A stretch of DNA of 64,000 bases. Origin: Pelobates cultripes. Its lineage: Eukaryota; Chordata; Amphibia; Anura; Pelobatidae. Position numbers and translations under genes: made by a program. Positions within the stretch are counted from its first letter, which is position 1, and every line of letters starts with the position of its first letter. Below, one piece after another: positions 22,516 through 35,734 of this stretch. Under the pieces are notes generated by a model, which worked only from the letters and a program-made list of their open reading frames with translations, had not been told where the DNA came from and did no database searches. Location of the stretch: assembly GCA_933207985.1 (NCBI GenBank), contig OW240916.1, forward strand, positions 270,262,248 to 270,326,247, given 5' to 3'.

Positions 22516-23609
22516 GGCAGGATTGGAGGCGGGCCCCAAACCCTGAGCTGAGTTAGGGGCCCCAAAATTTCTGGTGGTGGCCCTGAAACCCATAGTAAGT
22601 ATATGAGAGCCAAGGTCAAAGTCCAACAGTGAACTGAGATGAAGGAACTGATCGGTAATTGTAGTGTGGATGCTGAGGTTGGAAGCCAGGTAGGGGAATA
22701 ACCAGATAGGTTAGCTACGGACCAAAGCTGCAAAAGGAGGTTGTTACTCATGTGTTATAACAAATCAGGGAGATTCAAGAATCGATCAATGGAGAAACCG
22801 CAAAGCAATCTTGATTAGAAGAACCTGAAACACTTAAGGATTAACAAAATGAATAACATTACACCACTGCGCAATGGATATGAAGCAGAGTTAACCTGGA
22901 CTTGGGAGACATTTGGACAAGGACTTTGCTTCTACTTTCCCATATCTAGATCATATTTTAGAATGTCCTACTGCATGGATGGAGACATAACCCTTGAAAT
23001 TGCGAATAAATGCGTAATGATGTGCCAATATATACAGTCTGAGAACCCTAATCCTGGGCAGACTCAAACATACATATGCTCTGCTCTGCCTGAGAGAAGC
23101 GGGAGTTACACTTCTGAGCAGCCTTTGCCACGACTTTCATTAAAACTGGTAATATAGCTGCTGCCTAGGACTTTAACTTCTCTTCAAATGTTTTATCAGA
23201 AGTTTTAAATATGATAATAAACCAAACAATAATAATGATAATAATAACATCAAACAAATGGGGTATATATACAAGTACTATTAATCATCCAATACTACTT
23301 AAAAATGAAAAATAATTATTAAATCATTTAAAGAAATTGTACAATAAGGAGTATGACTTTACCATTGGTAGTGCCTTATTTAGCAACCATGATGCAGTGC
23401 AAAGTGAATTAACAATAAAAATATGTAACAATGTTTGGTGACCGTCTGGGTTGAGAGAACTATATATGATATTGATGCCTAATATCTTCTTCCCAAATTG
23501 TCCAATCAAGTTATAAGGTGGTATTCACCTCTGAATGACTTTAACTTCTATTATAAACTCAGGGAACACAGAGCTTGTAAGTCCCAGAAACTCTCAGAGC
23601 TTCTATCTA

Positions 23610-23642
<33 letters not shown>

Positions 23643-24230
23643 ATGCTAAAACAATATATAATTTAAACACAAAAGCATTCCTTATTCCTTATAGTATAGG
23701 AATACTTGTTTGCATTTCATTTAGAAGTCCTTAGCTTTTAGTGTTCTAAATTTTAATTTTCTGTTGGAAGACATCCAGCGTGAAAAAGAATTGTGGACAT
23801 CTTATAAAAAGTATTTTCCACTGGCACCAGTTCAATTTATATTTAGATTAAAAAAGTTATTTTACTGTAGTGATGTTTAATACAACCATAAAAAGATTTA
23901 TTTTCACCTCCACAGCATGTTATGACTTAAACAGTTTCCTGGATCTCGTTGATTTACAATGTAATATCCAGTTTTAGTTTTTCTTTTATAACACCAATTT
24001 AAAAATGTGATTTTCAACAGTATTATCTGGTGGTGTTTTTGCTGGTAACATTGCTTTGGGAAATCCGACAAGGGAACGGTCAAATCTTATAGCTAAAATA
24101 GTTCAAAGTAGTAGCTTTAAGTATACGATGTGATATATCTGTCCTTTCACAGTGTATATGTCAGTGCAATTATCATGGGCTGCCTATAACATAGCATTAA
24201 AAGATAAAAAAATTACTTAAATAGACCCTA
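22516..24230. other. Anonymous DNA with a GATA microsatellite
   Basis: A (TCTA)n run of about eight units lies at 23,609-23,642. A 102-codon frame at 22,849-23,157 has no recognisable motif. Nothing else stands out. Confidence 0.45.
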
Positions 24231-24934
24231 TAGTTATACAGACCGCTTCCTCTTAATGAAGTAGTCTGGGTGGGTTGTCCCTGTGTTCTTAACCCTGCAA
24301 TTTAAAACATTGCAGTGTTTGAGAGGTGCTTCAGCTGTGCTAACTGATTGAAATCCAGTGACATGACACGGAAGTCAAATTGGAAAGCCCAATTTAATGC
24401 TTTCCTATGGGGAATACAAAAATGTTTTGGTGTGTGTCACAACCTTGCTTCATCCAAATCAAGTATGCAACACACTCACACACAGTTGTATTTAACTTTT
24501 GTGTAACTGATTGTAATGATATTGATGTTACAAAGTTTTGGAGTCCAGTAGCCAGATCAGCAATGTTTTCTGCCAGAGGTAGCCACTCGTTACCCAGGTG
24601 GTTGAGCCCCTGAGCCTTGAGTGGCCTTCTGGTCTTAAGCAGAGATAGGAGACTGGAACAGAAAGATGATAATCGTAGTGAGGCAAGCCGAGGTCAGTGG
24701 GAAGGAGAAGCAGCAAAGTCAAAAACAGTCCAAATTCAGCAACAGGAAGGAGAAACAGGAACACGCTGGATTAGAGAGTACAGGAACCACAATAATCTGG
24801 CAAAGGTACAGAGACAGGAAGTGGCTTTTATAGGCCAAGAACCAGACACTTGACCAGACACAGCTGAAGTGAGTTGTCACTGATAACCTTGACTCTACAA
24901 GCAATAGTATCAGATCTCAGGTAAATTTGCAAAA

Positions 24935-25060
24935 GGCAGGCTGGTGTACTGGTAAGGAAAAGGTTTAGCACCATGTAAACCAGGGTTCGAAACCCAGCAG
25001 AGTCAGTTCCTCACACTGATGCAGCTTCCTGGGTGGTGTTCTCAATTTACCAACCCTCTA
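24935..25060 (+). mobile_element. tRNA-derived SINE head
   Basis: An RNA polymerase III promoter is visible: an A-box-like CTGGTGTACTGGTAAGG at 24,941-24,957 and a B box GGTTCGAAACC at 24,984-24,994, spaced about right. The sequence after the B box (CAGCAGAGTCAG) does not close a tRNA cloverleaf, so this is a SINE or tRNA pseudogene rather than a functional tRNA. No 3' tail is clear. Confidence 0.65.
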
Positions 25061-25070
25061 AACAGCAATA

Positions 25071-25429
25071 TGTACAAACAGACATTTGGAATTCCGCTAT
25101 GCATCTAAAATAGGAATACAGAAATAACACCCAGTGAAAAAACAACAAACAGAAATTATGAAATGAATAATTTGTTTGTTGTTTTTATAAATATATGCAA
25201 ATTATTGCAATAAGTGGTTATACCTAACTGCTAATCTCTGTCCATAATGCTGGTGAGGAGGAGGCGAGGAAGATTGTGGAGGAGGCACCCAAGCAGCAAA
25301 ACTCCATATCTTCTTGTAAGTGTACATCTACAGCGCAAAGTTTATTTATACTCTAACATACTTCATTATGTGTTATTTGCTTATACCTATTTTAGATGCA
25401 TAGCTGAATCCCAAATTTCTGTTTGTACA
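25071..25429. mobile_element. Inverted-repeat element, about 360 bp
   Basis: Ends 25,071-25,114 and 25,386-25,429 are reverse complements over about 44 bases with a few mismatches; both carry TGTACAAACAG / CTGTTTGTACA and CTATGCAT-type words. There is no coding content. It sits within the insert that splits the MITE at 24.2-25.7 kb. Confidence 0.65.
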
Positions 25430-25690
25430 TTTTCCTATGGGGAAGTTTGAATGTACTCTCTGTGCATGTGCATTATGTTCCCAATGCTCCTCTATGAGGA
25501 GCACTGGATTGCACCACGCAGGAGGACACCTTGCCTCCTCCATAATATTCTGTGAGACTGAGATGTAAGCAGTACCAAGGGAGCCTTGGCACTGGAGAAA
25601 GGTAAGTAAAATGTTTTATTTTTTTATTTTAATGTATGGGGAAGGTGGGGCTGGAAGCAAAAAGGTATAGGGACACTGTAAGTGTAGAGC

Positions 25691-28600
25691 CTTCATTTTT
25701 ATGTTTGATATTTGAGTTTAACAAATAGCAAGCATGAATGAAAGACAAAGGGTTTGAGCCATGCATGTATGTAGCTAAAATTTGTCAAAGCTAATGCTAA
25801 GGACTGGCTGATCGTCCAATGTTAACACATTATTCCAGATTCACAGCTTTTCTATCTCAGACTTAGTTGCTTTTTGTATTTTTTGGCCTAAAATTCTAAA
25901 TTCACTTTGAATTCACTTTGGATTTTTGACCATTCACACTTTAGCGAATAACCATACAAACAGTTATATTCACAAACATTTTACTTGCTGGGAATTCAAA
26001 GTGTATTTCAAGTTTATGTCCATATTAGTCAAACTGGAAAAAAAAATATTGAAATCAGCAATGCTTCCAGTCCAGCTACTTTGACCTTAATTAGATATTC
26101 ACTTTAAATTCATGACAATTCTCACTTTAATGCATAACCCAGCTAAATATCTCAATCTATTTTACGGTTCTTTAAAATAGAATCACACTGCGAAAATCAT
26201 TAAAGCAGAAAAATATATTCTTTAAGAAATGCAACATAAAATATCTTATAATAAACTAATATTCATCAGGAGTAAAATTTCAAACAGAAAAATATATTAT
26301 TATTATTATTTTATTATTTATATAGCACCAACAAATTCCGTAGCGCTGGTGATATAATCTATCTCACATCTTTGTGAAAGAAAATACATAGAAGAAATGC
26401 CAAATTTCTTAAGAAGCATGAATAACAATTGTTTTAAAAAATCAATCAACAAAGAAAACAATCTTTTGTTTTATTGGTTCAAAGGAAGACCACTACATGG
26501 CTCTGTTTTTCATTTACCTTTTTTGATTAAAGATTTTCTGTGTATTTTATTGTGTTTGTTTGTACAGCTTTGTGTGCATTCATGAGTGCTTTTTGCAGCA
26601 AAAAAAAAAAAAAAAGAGGTAGGATATGGTAGCAATATTTGCATATATTTTGATTAAAGAGTAAGAATTTATTGCTCAGATGAACTCAAAATGACATCCC
26701 ACTCTAATTTTCAAACAGAACATTGTAGAAGCTGCAATGTATTGCCTATTTAGCTTGAATCTTAAATCACATCATATATTAAATTACTGGAATCATGTTT
26801 CCTTTTCTCCTTTTATATGCCATGGAGGTATAGCATTTTTCCATTTTTGTTTTGTATTACTTATTTTAATGAAATGTCATATCAGGAAATAATGCATAGT
26901 AGAAAATAAAATAAAATTCACAATTTGCTAAAGTAAGGTAAAACCAGCTGAACTGGAAAAAGTCAGGTCTACTTTCAGTTTAGCTACTCTGGCTTTAAAG
27001 GGTTGCACCAACCACCATGACTGCTTTAGTGATATGAAGTGGTCATGGTGGTAGGAGTCTGAATCTGCAGTGCTTCAGCTTGAGTATATTGATAAAGGAA
27101 GAATGATAAAAAAAAAAAAAACAAGTAAAAAGAAATCATTCACTTGATACTCTCATATCTTCAGTGTTGGTACCACGGTTCCATAATCTGCAATATCCAA
27201 ACAAGTGTAATGCATACTGCATCCAGAAAAATTACTCAGGAAGCAAATCCTTCTTGTGCTAGTCTATTAACTGGATAAACATATGACTATACAAAACAGA
27301 CAAAATAAGTGCAAATGGACAAAACCTAAAATAAATGTTGTTCCATATACCTGAAAAAATGTCAGAGGGAATTAATTCAATAATTATGAATTCATATGGA
27401 GAGAAGATCAAAGTATGGTATAGGATTACTGTATGTGAATCTGAAACAAACTGACATAGGTGGTTGAATATCCATTTACCGGATTTGTTTTGGAGATTAG
27501 ACGTTGTTATATGGAGGGCAGGACTCCTATAGAAAACAGCAAGCTCTCCACCGGACCTGTCAAAGAAACATTTGTTATCAAAAGCCCTCAGGTAAACTGT
27601 ATTATATGTTTTCTTAGTATTTTTTTGTGCCCATTGTTAGTAAATGTTGAATTTAGAGATCTTGATGCTAACATAAAAATAAAAGAAAATGTTTGGGAGC
27701 AGAACAATCTTACAAAAAAAAAAATCAATATCACATAACCTTTGGTTAGACTGTCTCTTGAGAAAGGCACTATTGCTGGTGCCGAAACATTGGGGGTATA
27801 ATGGTACAAGTGTCTAGCCCTTTGATGCTTTATGTAAGTGTTACATTTATTGTTTGGTCCTGTGATTTGTTATCCATAACCTCTATCACTGGTATATTGT
27901 AATATTGATTTGTTTTTGTAATATATGTTTTGACTGTATAATAAAAGGATTTAATTATTGATTATTGAGGTGTGCATCCTTTTGTATATATACATCCATG
28001 CCACCCATTTTTTAATTTATCTTGACAACCTTGACCAGTTTTTGAATATTATAAGCTGAAAATAATATCTGTCTTAAAATATATATTTTTAGCTATTTTG
28101 ATTGTTATTTAATGCTAATAGTTTACAATAGTATCAAAATATATACAGTTTGAATATATCCATTAAAAACATTTGAAAATATTTTTGGATTTTGTGAAGG
28201 AAATGTTTTAAATGTTGATTATCTCAATATGTGTATTAGGAATAATGCATTTTGAATAGATTTTTTTTTTTGCATTCCAGCATTCCTCGGGTAATCTGTA
28301 TTACATGTTTTCTATTTTTGTGTGCTTATTGTTAGTAAATGTTGAAGCATGTTAAATACAGTCTATCAATGCCATGATATCAGAAAATTTACATATGTAA
28401 GAAGATGTTCTGAAGAACCTCATAGTGAAGTGTCTTACTGTAAGTACATTACATACATTCAGCTTTTGGCAAGGGAAATAAACATTTGTTATCGAAAGTG
28501 TGTTTTCTTGTTGAGAGCAATCTTAGTGAAACTCTGGATATGGTCATAACCTATCCGTGCCACTGTTCGGGAGGACTGAAGCAATAAAATGGATTTTTCC

Positions 28601-28955
28601 ATGGAGAAGATTTAGATAATTCCATATTTGAAGTAAATAAAACACTCAATAAAAGCCTTGACAGAATTGCTAGGGGATTCAAACTGGAACATTACAGCTC
28701 AATTCTTTTCTATACCTGTGGTCTCTGTATCAATTTTTTATTCCTTAGTTTTTCCCTACTTGGGAATTACTGCAAGATCTATATTTTGAACAATAACAGC
28801 AAATCTTAAATTAAATTCTTTGTCAACATAGTATATAACAATGCAACTGGTTTGGACTTGGAAAAGGCACATATCTTAGAAAAACAAAATTTTCTAAGTC
28901 ATTACTGATCCAGTACAAGATAACAAAGTACTTTTCAAGCTAAATCAGTGCCGAA
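25691..28955. other. Anonymous AT-rich DNA with small repeat remnants
   Basis: An L2-type tail on the minus strand lies at 26,298-26,345 (TATTATTATT, TATATAGCACCAACAAATTC). A diverged MITE end lies near 26,998-27,060 (CTTTAAAGGGTTGCACCAAC). A direct repeat of about 65 bp is at 27,588-27,655 and 28,283-28,350, sharing TTGTTAGTAAATGTTGAA. A hammerhead-like motif is at 27,758-27,790. No gene is supported. Confidence 0.45.
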
Positions 28956-29011
28956 TGCATTTGTGGCATTATAAAGCAGCAATAAGCTTCATCTGTTATC
29001 AATGATTTCAC

Positions 29012-29141
29012 AGTGGGTTATTCATTAAAGTGAGAATTCAAATTTAAGGCCACAATTGCTGTACTGCAAACAATTGCTTTCAGTTCAGTTTGAAATTTAC
29101 TCTGAATTCATTTTGAACACTCACTTTAGTAAATAATTCTG
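29012..29141. mobile_element. Small MITE with GTTATTCATTAAAGTGAG ends
   Basis: The left end TTATTCATTAAAGTGAG and the right end CTCACTTTAGTAAATAA are inverted with mismatches, about 130 bp apart. Related words (TTCACTTTGAATTCACTTTG) occur near 25,900-26,130 and 29,390-29,980, so it is a dispersed family. Confidence 0.55.
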
Positions 29142-30743
29142 TCAATGTTAAATGTTCATAACCACATTCCTTTTCTGGTAACCTATTACATAAACCTTGT
29201 ATTGGTTATGGTGCCAGATATGCATCTGGCCAAAATGTTTTAGTATGTTTTAACAGCTTACCAGCATCAACAGAGATGCTCAACCCAAAGTACCTGGTCA
29301 TGAACAGATATAGAAAAACAAAAGAAGAATGCCAAAACATGTATTATCTAATAGTGTTGTAAATACTGATAAAATTTAATTAAAGTGACATTTTCAGCTA
29401 AACATTCACTTTGAAACAATACTGTAAATTAATTTTTGATATTTTAATTAAATTAGACCAGAGTAAAACAAGCTATAATTAACATTTGGAGATCTGAGAG
29501 GTTTAGACCAAAAATAATCTATAATTAACACTTGAAGGTCTGATTGCGGCCATTTGAATCACAATCTTTTATGCATCTACAAATTTTAAAAACGATGTGT
29601 TTTTACTAGTTAAAAAGACAATAGGGAAGAGAACAAGTGTTGTCAGAAACCAATCAAATTGTGTGATATGTGGAGAGATTTTCCTCGTGCTGTGAATAGG
29701 AAAGTGTTCTTTTAACTCTCAACTAATCTGTGCCAGAGAAATTATTAAACATACTTTACAGAAAACTTTAGTTTGCATGGATGTGATAAATAAGTAACAT
29801 TATTATTTTTATAGAAAGGTAAAACACCTATTGTACATTTACCGTTTTAATTTTGTCATCTTGTTAATGTTTAATGTTGGTCAGAAGTACAAGTATTCAA
29901 ATGCTCTAGTAGGGTTAAATAATTCAGAGAGTGTCAGGTACCATGTAAATATAATTTATTTTACATCAAAACTTAAACATTCACTTTACCTTAAATAATT
30001 TATAAGTCAGGAAGCAGTAATGGATGCACCGGTGGTCACTGATTAAGAAATGTACAACCTTCAAATATCGGCACTCTGCATTTACACACATTTGATATAA
30101 ATTTACACACATTTGATGAATCTTTGGTGAAACACGTCAAGTGCTAGTTCAATGTGGGCTGGTTTTGCTTCTTATTTGTAATATTTCCCTTTTTTATTTA
30201 TTATTGTTTTTATTTTTGTTTAAATAAAGTACTTTTAAAAAACATATTGTCATATTGTCAAATAGCTTTATTTTTATTTATTTGGCTTCCTGCTTTACCT
30301 GCAAATCCCAGGTGGATGTTATTTCACCAATGCTTTATATCACCAGAGAAGGTCATTGCACTAGTCTGTGTAAGTAGGATTTTTTCAGTATTTTTTTTTA
30401 TTATCATTAACTGCATATTGCACTGTTGAGTCATTTTCCTTGTTTTTTTCTTTTATACTCCAAACATCTGATTCTAAAAGTACCAACACTCATTGTCTAC
30501 ACCTCATATCCATAGACAGGGATTGTACCACCCAAGCTTACTACAGCAGATCAGAGTAGCTCTTCAAATTTTGAGTGTTCACTCAGCAGTGTTTATCTAT
30601 TGCATTTATCTTACATTTCATATTGCACTATTATGTGTTTTTCTTTCTTCTGTTAAAGATCCATTTTGTCTGCGAACCAATATCATTTTATGTATTTATA
30701 TATATGCACTTATAACTTTGCACTTTGATATACTCTATTTTTA
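29142..30743. other. Unassigned AT-rich DNA
   Basis: No gene or clear repeat structure apart from scattered words of the preceding MITE family. Confidence 0.4.
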
Positions 30744-30859
30744 GACAATTTTATAACACGACAGGAGGCTTCGTATTTTGCATTAAACTCTCTTTACTAA
30801 ACTCCAGCAGCACAGATTTAACAATACAGTTTAGTGAAAAAAATAATGCAACAGTCTCA

Positions 30860-31540
30860 CACGTGCACCAGAGAGCTATGCAACGGCTTAAAACACAATT
30901 TTTATGGACAGGCCACTCTTATGACCATTGGATTCCAGTAACACCAGAAGTAATGACAGAACTACATTGGTGGTTACTTCACATGAAGGCGTGGACTGGC
31001 GGAGCAATTTTTGGACACATGCCAGATTTCAACATTGAATCGGACGAGAGTCTATGGGGATGGGGTGCCTCCTGCGCACACGCTTCCACGGGCGGACCGT
31101 GGACTGAAGAGGTGTCAATTCTCCACATGAACTGTCTGGAACCGCAGGATCATTCGCAATTCGCAGGCTGACCAAAGATGTATCGAATTGCTGCATACTT
31201 ATCCGTATGGACAAAATATTGGCGTTTCAATGCAAATACCGCATGGGCAGAGCACGATCCCGGGACCTGATAGAGGCATATACCGATTCTGCCTACCCGC
31301 AACATCACTCTACGAGCAGAGTACGTACCAGGTATGAACAACCTATTGTCAGACTGGAGGGACGTCAGCGACTGGAGACTGAACGTTGCAATATTCCGCA
31401 CTCTGAGGATTCTACGGGGACCACTCCAGTTGGACCTATTTGCATCCTGGCCAACAGTCTGTTATAGAGATATTTCAGCTGGCTTCCAGATCCAGAGTGT
31501 GAGGCAGTGGATGCCTTACTTCAGAATTGGACTTTAAAGG
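30860..31540 (+). pseudogene. DIRS RNase H domain, frameshifted
   Basis: The first frame (to 31,171) shows DESLWGWGASCAH and EEVSILHMNCLE, the first Asp/Glu region of DIRS RNase H. Later frames show CCILIRMD at about 31,190, EYVPGMNNLLSDW at about 31,320 and LQLDLFASWP at about 31,430. At least two frameshifts separate them. RNase H would normally remove RNA from the cDNA hybrid during replication. Confidence 0.75.
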
Positions 31541-31734
31541 AGCTTATGCTCTTCCTCCTTTCTCCAGGTTGGCAAGAGTCCTTCATCACATACAGATCCA
31601 CACGATCACTCTTTTACTCATTACTCCCCAATGGCAGAGTCAAGCATGGTGTCCAGATCTACTTGAACTATCTCCTGGTCAATCAATTGCTTATCGCCAT
31701 CAACTAAGGATCTACTAGGGGACTCTTGGGCCCC

Positions 31735-32560
31735 AGGCATTAGAAGAAGCTATGGCACCACATGGACAGGATGGAGTAATTGGTGTATGGAGAGGGATCT
31801 TGATCCCTTTATGGCACCTGTTACTGCCGTACTAAATATCTTATTCTATCTTATTTCATCGGGTATGTCATGTCACTCTATAAATGTTAGGCATTTGGCT
31901 ATCTCGACGGCTCATGTTCCCCTACAGGGCACTCCCATAGGCCAGAACCCCCTGGTCTGTTGCCTTCTGAGGGAGATTCGCCTGTCTAGACCACCTGCTT
32001 CCAAATACTCACATATGTGGGACATGGATCTAGTTTTACATTTTTTTGCATGAATGGCTAGACATTACACATTGTCTTTGCACCTAGTCTCAGCGAAACT
32101 TACACTTTTGTGTGTTTTTCTTTTCAATGGGTTGTGAACGTTCAAACGTTCGACGTGGACGGTTTTCCCTTCACTCTGGAAGGAATGTCGTTTTCTATCT
32201 CGCGTCAGACTAAGACGGACTTTTCCTCCTTCTCATATCCTGTTTTCAGACTGTTCCCTGTCTCTGCGTGGTGGACACATTGCTAGGATATGTAGAGCAT
32301 ACCGCTCCTCTATGGACATCCCGGTTGGGACACCTTCTTATTTCATTTGCATGGCTGATATCTCTAGTGGGTGTAGACTCTTGTTTTGGTGCACACTCTG
32401 TTAAGGGCGCAGCCACATAGAAGGTTTTTTTGGTGGGTGCCTCGCTTACTGACATATTGTGATCTGCAGACTGGACTTGAGAAAGTACATTCCATGTTAT
32501 TTCTTTCCGCCAGGTTTCTCATGCTTCTTTTGCTTTTCTTCCACAGCTTTAAAAATGCAA
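31735..32560 (+). pseudogene. DIRS tyrosine recombinase, degraded
   Basis: The open piece at 31,787-32,053 reads PVTAVLNILFYLISSGMS, INVRHLAISTAHVPL and QNPLVCCLLREIRLSRPP, the N-terminal core-binding part of DIRS recombinases. The catalytic half follows to about 32,560 with stops (RLRRTFPP near 32,205 may be the first catalytic Arg region). In DIRS elements this enzyme integrates the circular DNA without making target duplications. The copy is inactive. Confidence 0.75.
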
Positions 32561-33599
32561 AATAAGAAAACCTCCTGTCGTGTTATAAAATTGTAGATTA
32601 TGCTAATGCAGTGTACCTATAATCTTAATTTTATTAAGGACAGGAGTATTTTCCCACTCTTTTTTCCCTCCCTGTTTCTATGATTCATTGGTTTTTACTT
32701 CAATAAAGATTCAAGGTGGGTGTGTTTATTTTATTATTATGTGGTCTATTTTATATCACACATATTGAAATTACGATTATTATTTGTTATGATTACTTAT
32801 TACATAAAATTTTAATATGTATTAATGTATTTATTAATTAATGTATTTATGACAAACAGTTCATTTACAAATCCCTTTCACGTCTTTTGTTTCTTTTCAG
32901 TTTGATTCACCTTCATGGATCAATACATGGGATCGTCTTCATACTCTACGAAAACCATCCATTCAGGATTCGGATCGTTTACAGTCTGAATCTTCATTGT
33001 TATTGTTGTTTATTGTATTTAACCCCTTAAGGACACAGCTTCAGAAGCTTGACTTACGCTTAATGACACAAGCAATTTTTGCATTTTCTTGCTGTTTGCG
33101 TTCAACTGCAATTTGCATCTCTCTCATTTATTGCACCGGCACATATTATATACTGTTTTTTAAAGGACAGAAAGGGCTTTAATTTGATAAGACATATATA
33201 TATATAAATGCTTACTTATTATAAAAAAAATACAGAAAAATGCAAAAAAATTAAAAATATTGTGTTTTTTTACAGTTTTTGCAATAATAATGTGTGCATA
33301 ATTAGTGCAGGTTAAGGAAAGTAATTAAAAATAAATTTATTTATTTGTTCTGATTTACAGAATATATAATGTGTCTGGGATTTTAAGTTTTTTTGGTAGT
33401 TACAGGTCACAAAGCACAAGGAGTAAAATAAACTTTTAATGTGGAGCGATTTTAGAATTTGGTATGTTTGTCTTGTAAGCTTAATAGCCATAAAAGAAAA
33501 CAAAATTGCCACACAAAAGTATATATTTATATAAAGTAGACATCACGGCTATTTACCTAAGGTTGTTTTGACACTTTCTACGTAGCCATTTCACCGCCA

Positions 33600-35600
33600 A
33601 CCTCTGCTAAATATTGGAGTAAAATTGTGTTCTTTTTGGTTTTTGGCACACAAACTTATAACAGAGAAATTCTCGTGTATATTTTGTAAAGTTGGTGTGT
33701 GCTATTCCTGTACAAAGTTTTATTTTGTGTTCAGTTACATCTGCTGAGTAAAATGACACCCCCATTGTATGTCTTTTGCACTATTTCGTGAAGTTACAGT
33801 GCCATACAGGATACCTGTCCTTTTCAGTATTCACAGTAGAATTTTGAGAGATGGATTTAATGAGCCTTAGCTTCCATTTTGGGGTATTATAACAGTTTGG
33901 CTGTTCAAAAAAACCCCACAAAGGCCTACCATTTGTAAAAGTAGACACTCCAGGGTATCTTATAAGGTGCATATTGTGCCTTAACATGCCCCCATTTTTT
34001 CACCAATATATGCCAAAGTATGTGGTAAAAAATAATTTTGTGCATTTTTTACATACGGATTGCATTTTTGCTGGGCGTTTTGTATATTTCATATGTGCCA
34101 CTAAGTTCAAACCCCCCAAATTATGCTCAGCTAAGTCTTCTGAGTAAAATGACACCCCATATGAATGTCTTTGGCACTATTTCATGAAGCTACAGTGCCA
34201 TATAGGAGACCTGTCTTTTACAGTATTCACAGTAGAATTTTGAGAGATGGATTTAATGAGCCTTAGCTTCCATTTGGGGTATTATAACAGTTTGACTGTT
34301 CAAAACCCCCCCACAAAGGCCTACCATTTGTAAAAGTAGACACTCCAGGGTATCTTATAAGGTGCATATTGTGCCTTAACATGCCCCCATTTTTTCACCA
34401 ATATATGCCAAAGTATGTGGTAAAAAATAATTTTGTGCATTTTTTACATACGGATTGCATTTTTGCTGGGCGTTTTGTATATTTCATATGTGCCACTAAG
34501 TTCAAACCCCCCAAATTATGCTCAGCTAAGTCTTCTGAGTAAAATGACACCCCATATGAATGTCTTTGGCACTATTTCGTGAAGCTACAGTGCCATATAG
34601 GAGACCAAGCCATATCCGTTTTTACCAAACTTTGAATTTTGACGCTGGGCCTATGTGCAATTTCCAAGCATCTTCGCAGGTTTTAAATTCAAATTACCCC
34701 ACAAAGGCCTACCATTTCTTAAAGTAGACACCCCAGGGTGTTTCAAAAGGTATAGTTTGAACCTTAGCGTGGAATCATTTTTCCGCTAGCTTGTACCAGA
34801 TGTAGTGGTAATAAGCGTTTTTTCTGCCTTTTGACATACAAAGTGAGTTTGCACAGTATATTTTGCAAACCTTATGTGTGCTACGACTGTATAATACTTC
34901 ATATGTTGCTCAGCTATGTCGGCTGAGTACAGCAATACCCCCGTATGTACCTTTGCCAGGTATGTGTGGACATCGGAGGGGCACATTTGGGACACAGCCA
35001 TTCCAGTTTTTTCAAACTTTGAATTTTTATGCTGTGCCTATGTCCCATTTTAGAGTATTTTACCAGGCTATATAATCCAAATTCCCCATAAAGCTATACC
35101 ATTTCTTAAAGAAGACATCCCAGGGTATTTCAAAAGGCATATTTTGAACCTTAGCGTGGGATCATTTTTCCGCTAGCTTGTACCAAGTGTAGTGGTAATA
35201 AGCATTTTTTCTGCTTTTTTGACATACAAAGGGAGTTTGCGCAGCATATTTTGCAAACCTTATGTGTGCTATGACTGTATAATACTTCATATGTTGCTCA
35301 GCTATGTCGGCTGAGTACAGCAATACCCCCGTATGTACCTTTGCCAGGTATATGTGGATGTTTTTGAGACGCAGCCATTCAGTTTTTTTCTAACTTTGAA
35401 GTTTTACGCTGTGTCCATGTTCCAATTTGGAGTAGTTTAGACGGTTGGTTATTGAAACTTCCCCACAAACACATACTATTTATTAAAGAATACACCCTGG
35501 GGTAATTCAAAAGGCATATTTTGAACCTTGGCGTGGGATAATTTTTTCTCTAGTTTGCTCCAGGTGTAGTGGTAATGAGCGTTTTTAAAATGTATTTTTT
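33600..35600 (+). repeat. Tandem array, unit about 388-396 bp, five units
   Basis: The phase marker (GAGTAAAATGACACC or its variant GAGTACAGCAATACC) recurs at 33,746, 34,142, 34,537, 34,925 and 35,313, giving steps of 396, 395, 388 and 388. The first units are close to identical; the last two form a second subfamily. A second marker, CCACAAAGGCCTACCATTT, supports the same period. Confidence 0.9.
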
Positions 35601-35734
35601 TACTTTTTATAACTTTTTTACTTTTAAAAACTAGTTTTTAAACTTTTGTTTTGCTTATAAATTTTTTTTAAACTTTCCTAAACTTTCTTAAAACTTTTTT
35701 ACAGATTTAACATTTTTCTAAGCTTTTTTTTTTA

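Larger units (their letters stand above)
24231..25690. mobile_element. CCACTATAG-family MITE split by a 1-kb insertion
   Basis: The left part (24,231-24,424) has CTATAGTTATACAGAC and GTAGTCTGGGTGG, diverged forms of the MITE family at 6.3 and 8.6 kb. The right part (25,431-25,690) has the GGAGAAAGGTAAGTAAAATG stretch and a weak end GGGACACTGTAAGTG. They are separated by about 1 kb and share the 14-mer TTTCCTATGGGGAA at 24,411-24,424 and 25,431-25,444, consistent with a target duplication from an insertion. Confidence 0.5.

Noticed and set aside
21953..22551. Open frames of Tyr/Val/Cys repeats
   Set aside because: They come from the TGTA/TGTC microsatellite and cross an N gap.
22849..23157. 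102-codon frame with several cysteines
   Set aside because: No family motif, no splice or promoter context I can support, flanked by repeats; length is within chance.
24935..25010. Functional tRNA gene
   Set aside because: A and B boxes are present but the acceptor and anticodon stems do not close; SINE is the better reading.
30120..30150. Further hammerhead-like motif (GGTGAAACACGTCAAG)
   Set aside because: It has GAAAC but no CTGANGA block at the right distance, so it was left out of the set.
33746..35600. CRISPR-like array
   Set aside because: The repeat unit is about 390 bp with no spacer pattern, in a eukaryotic transposon context.
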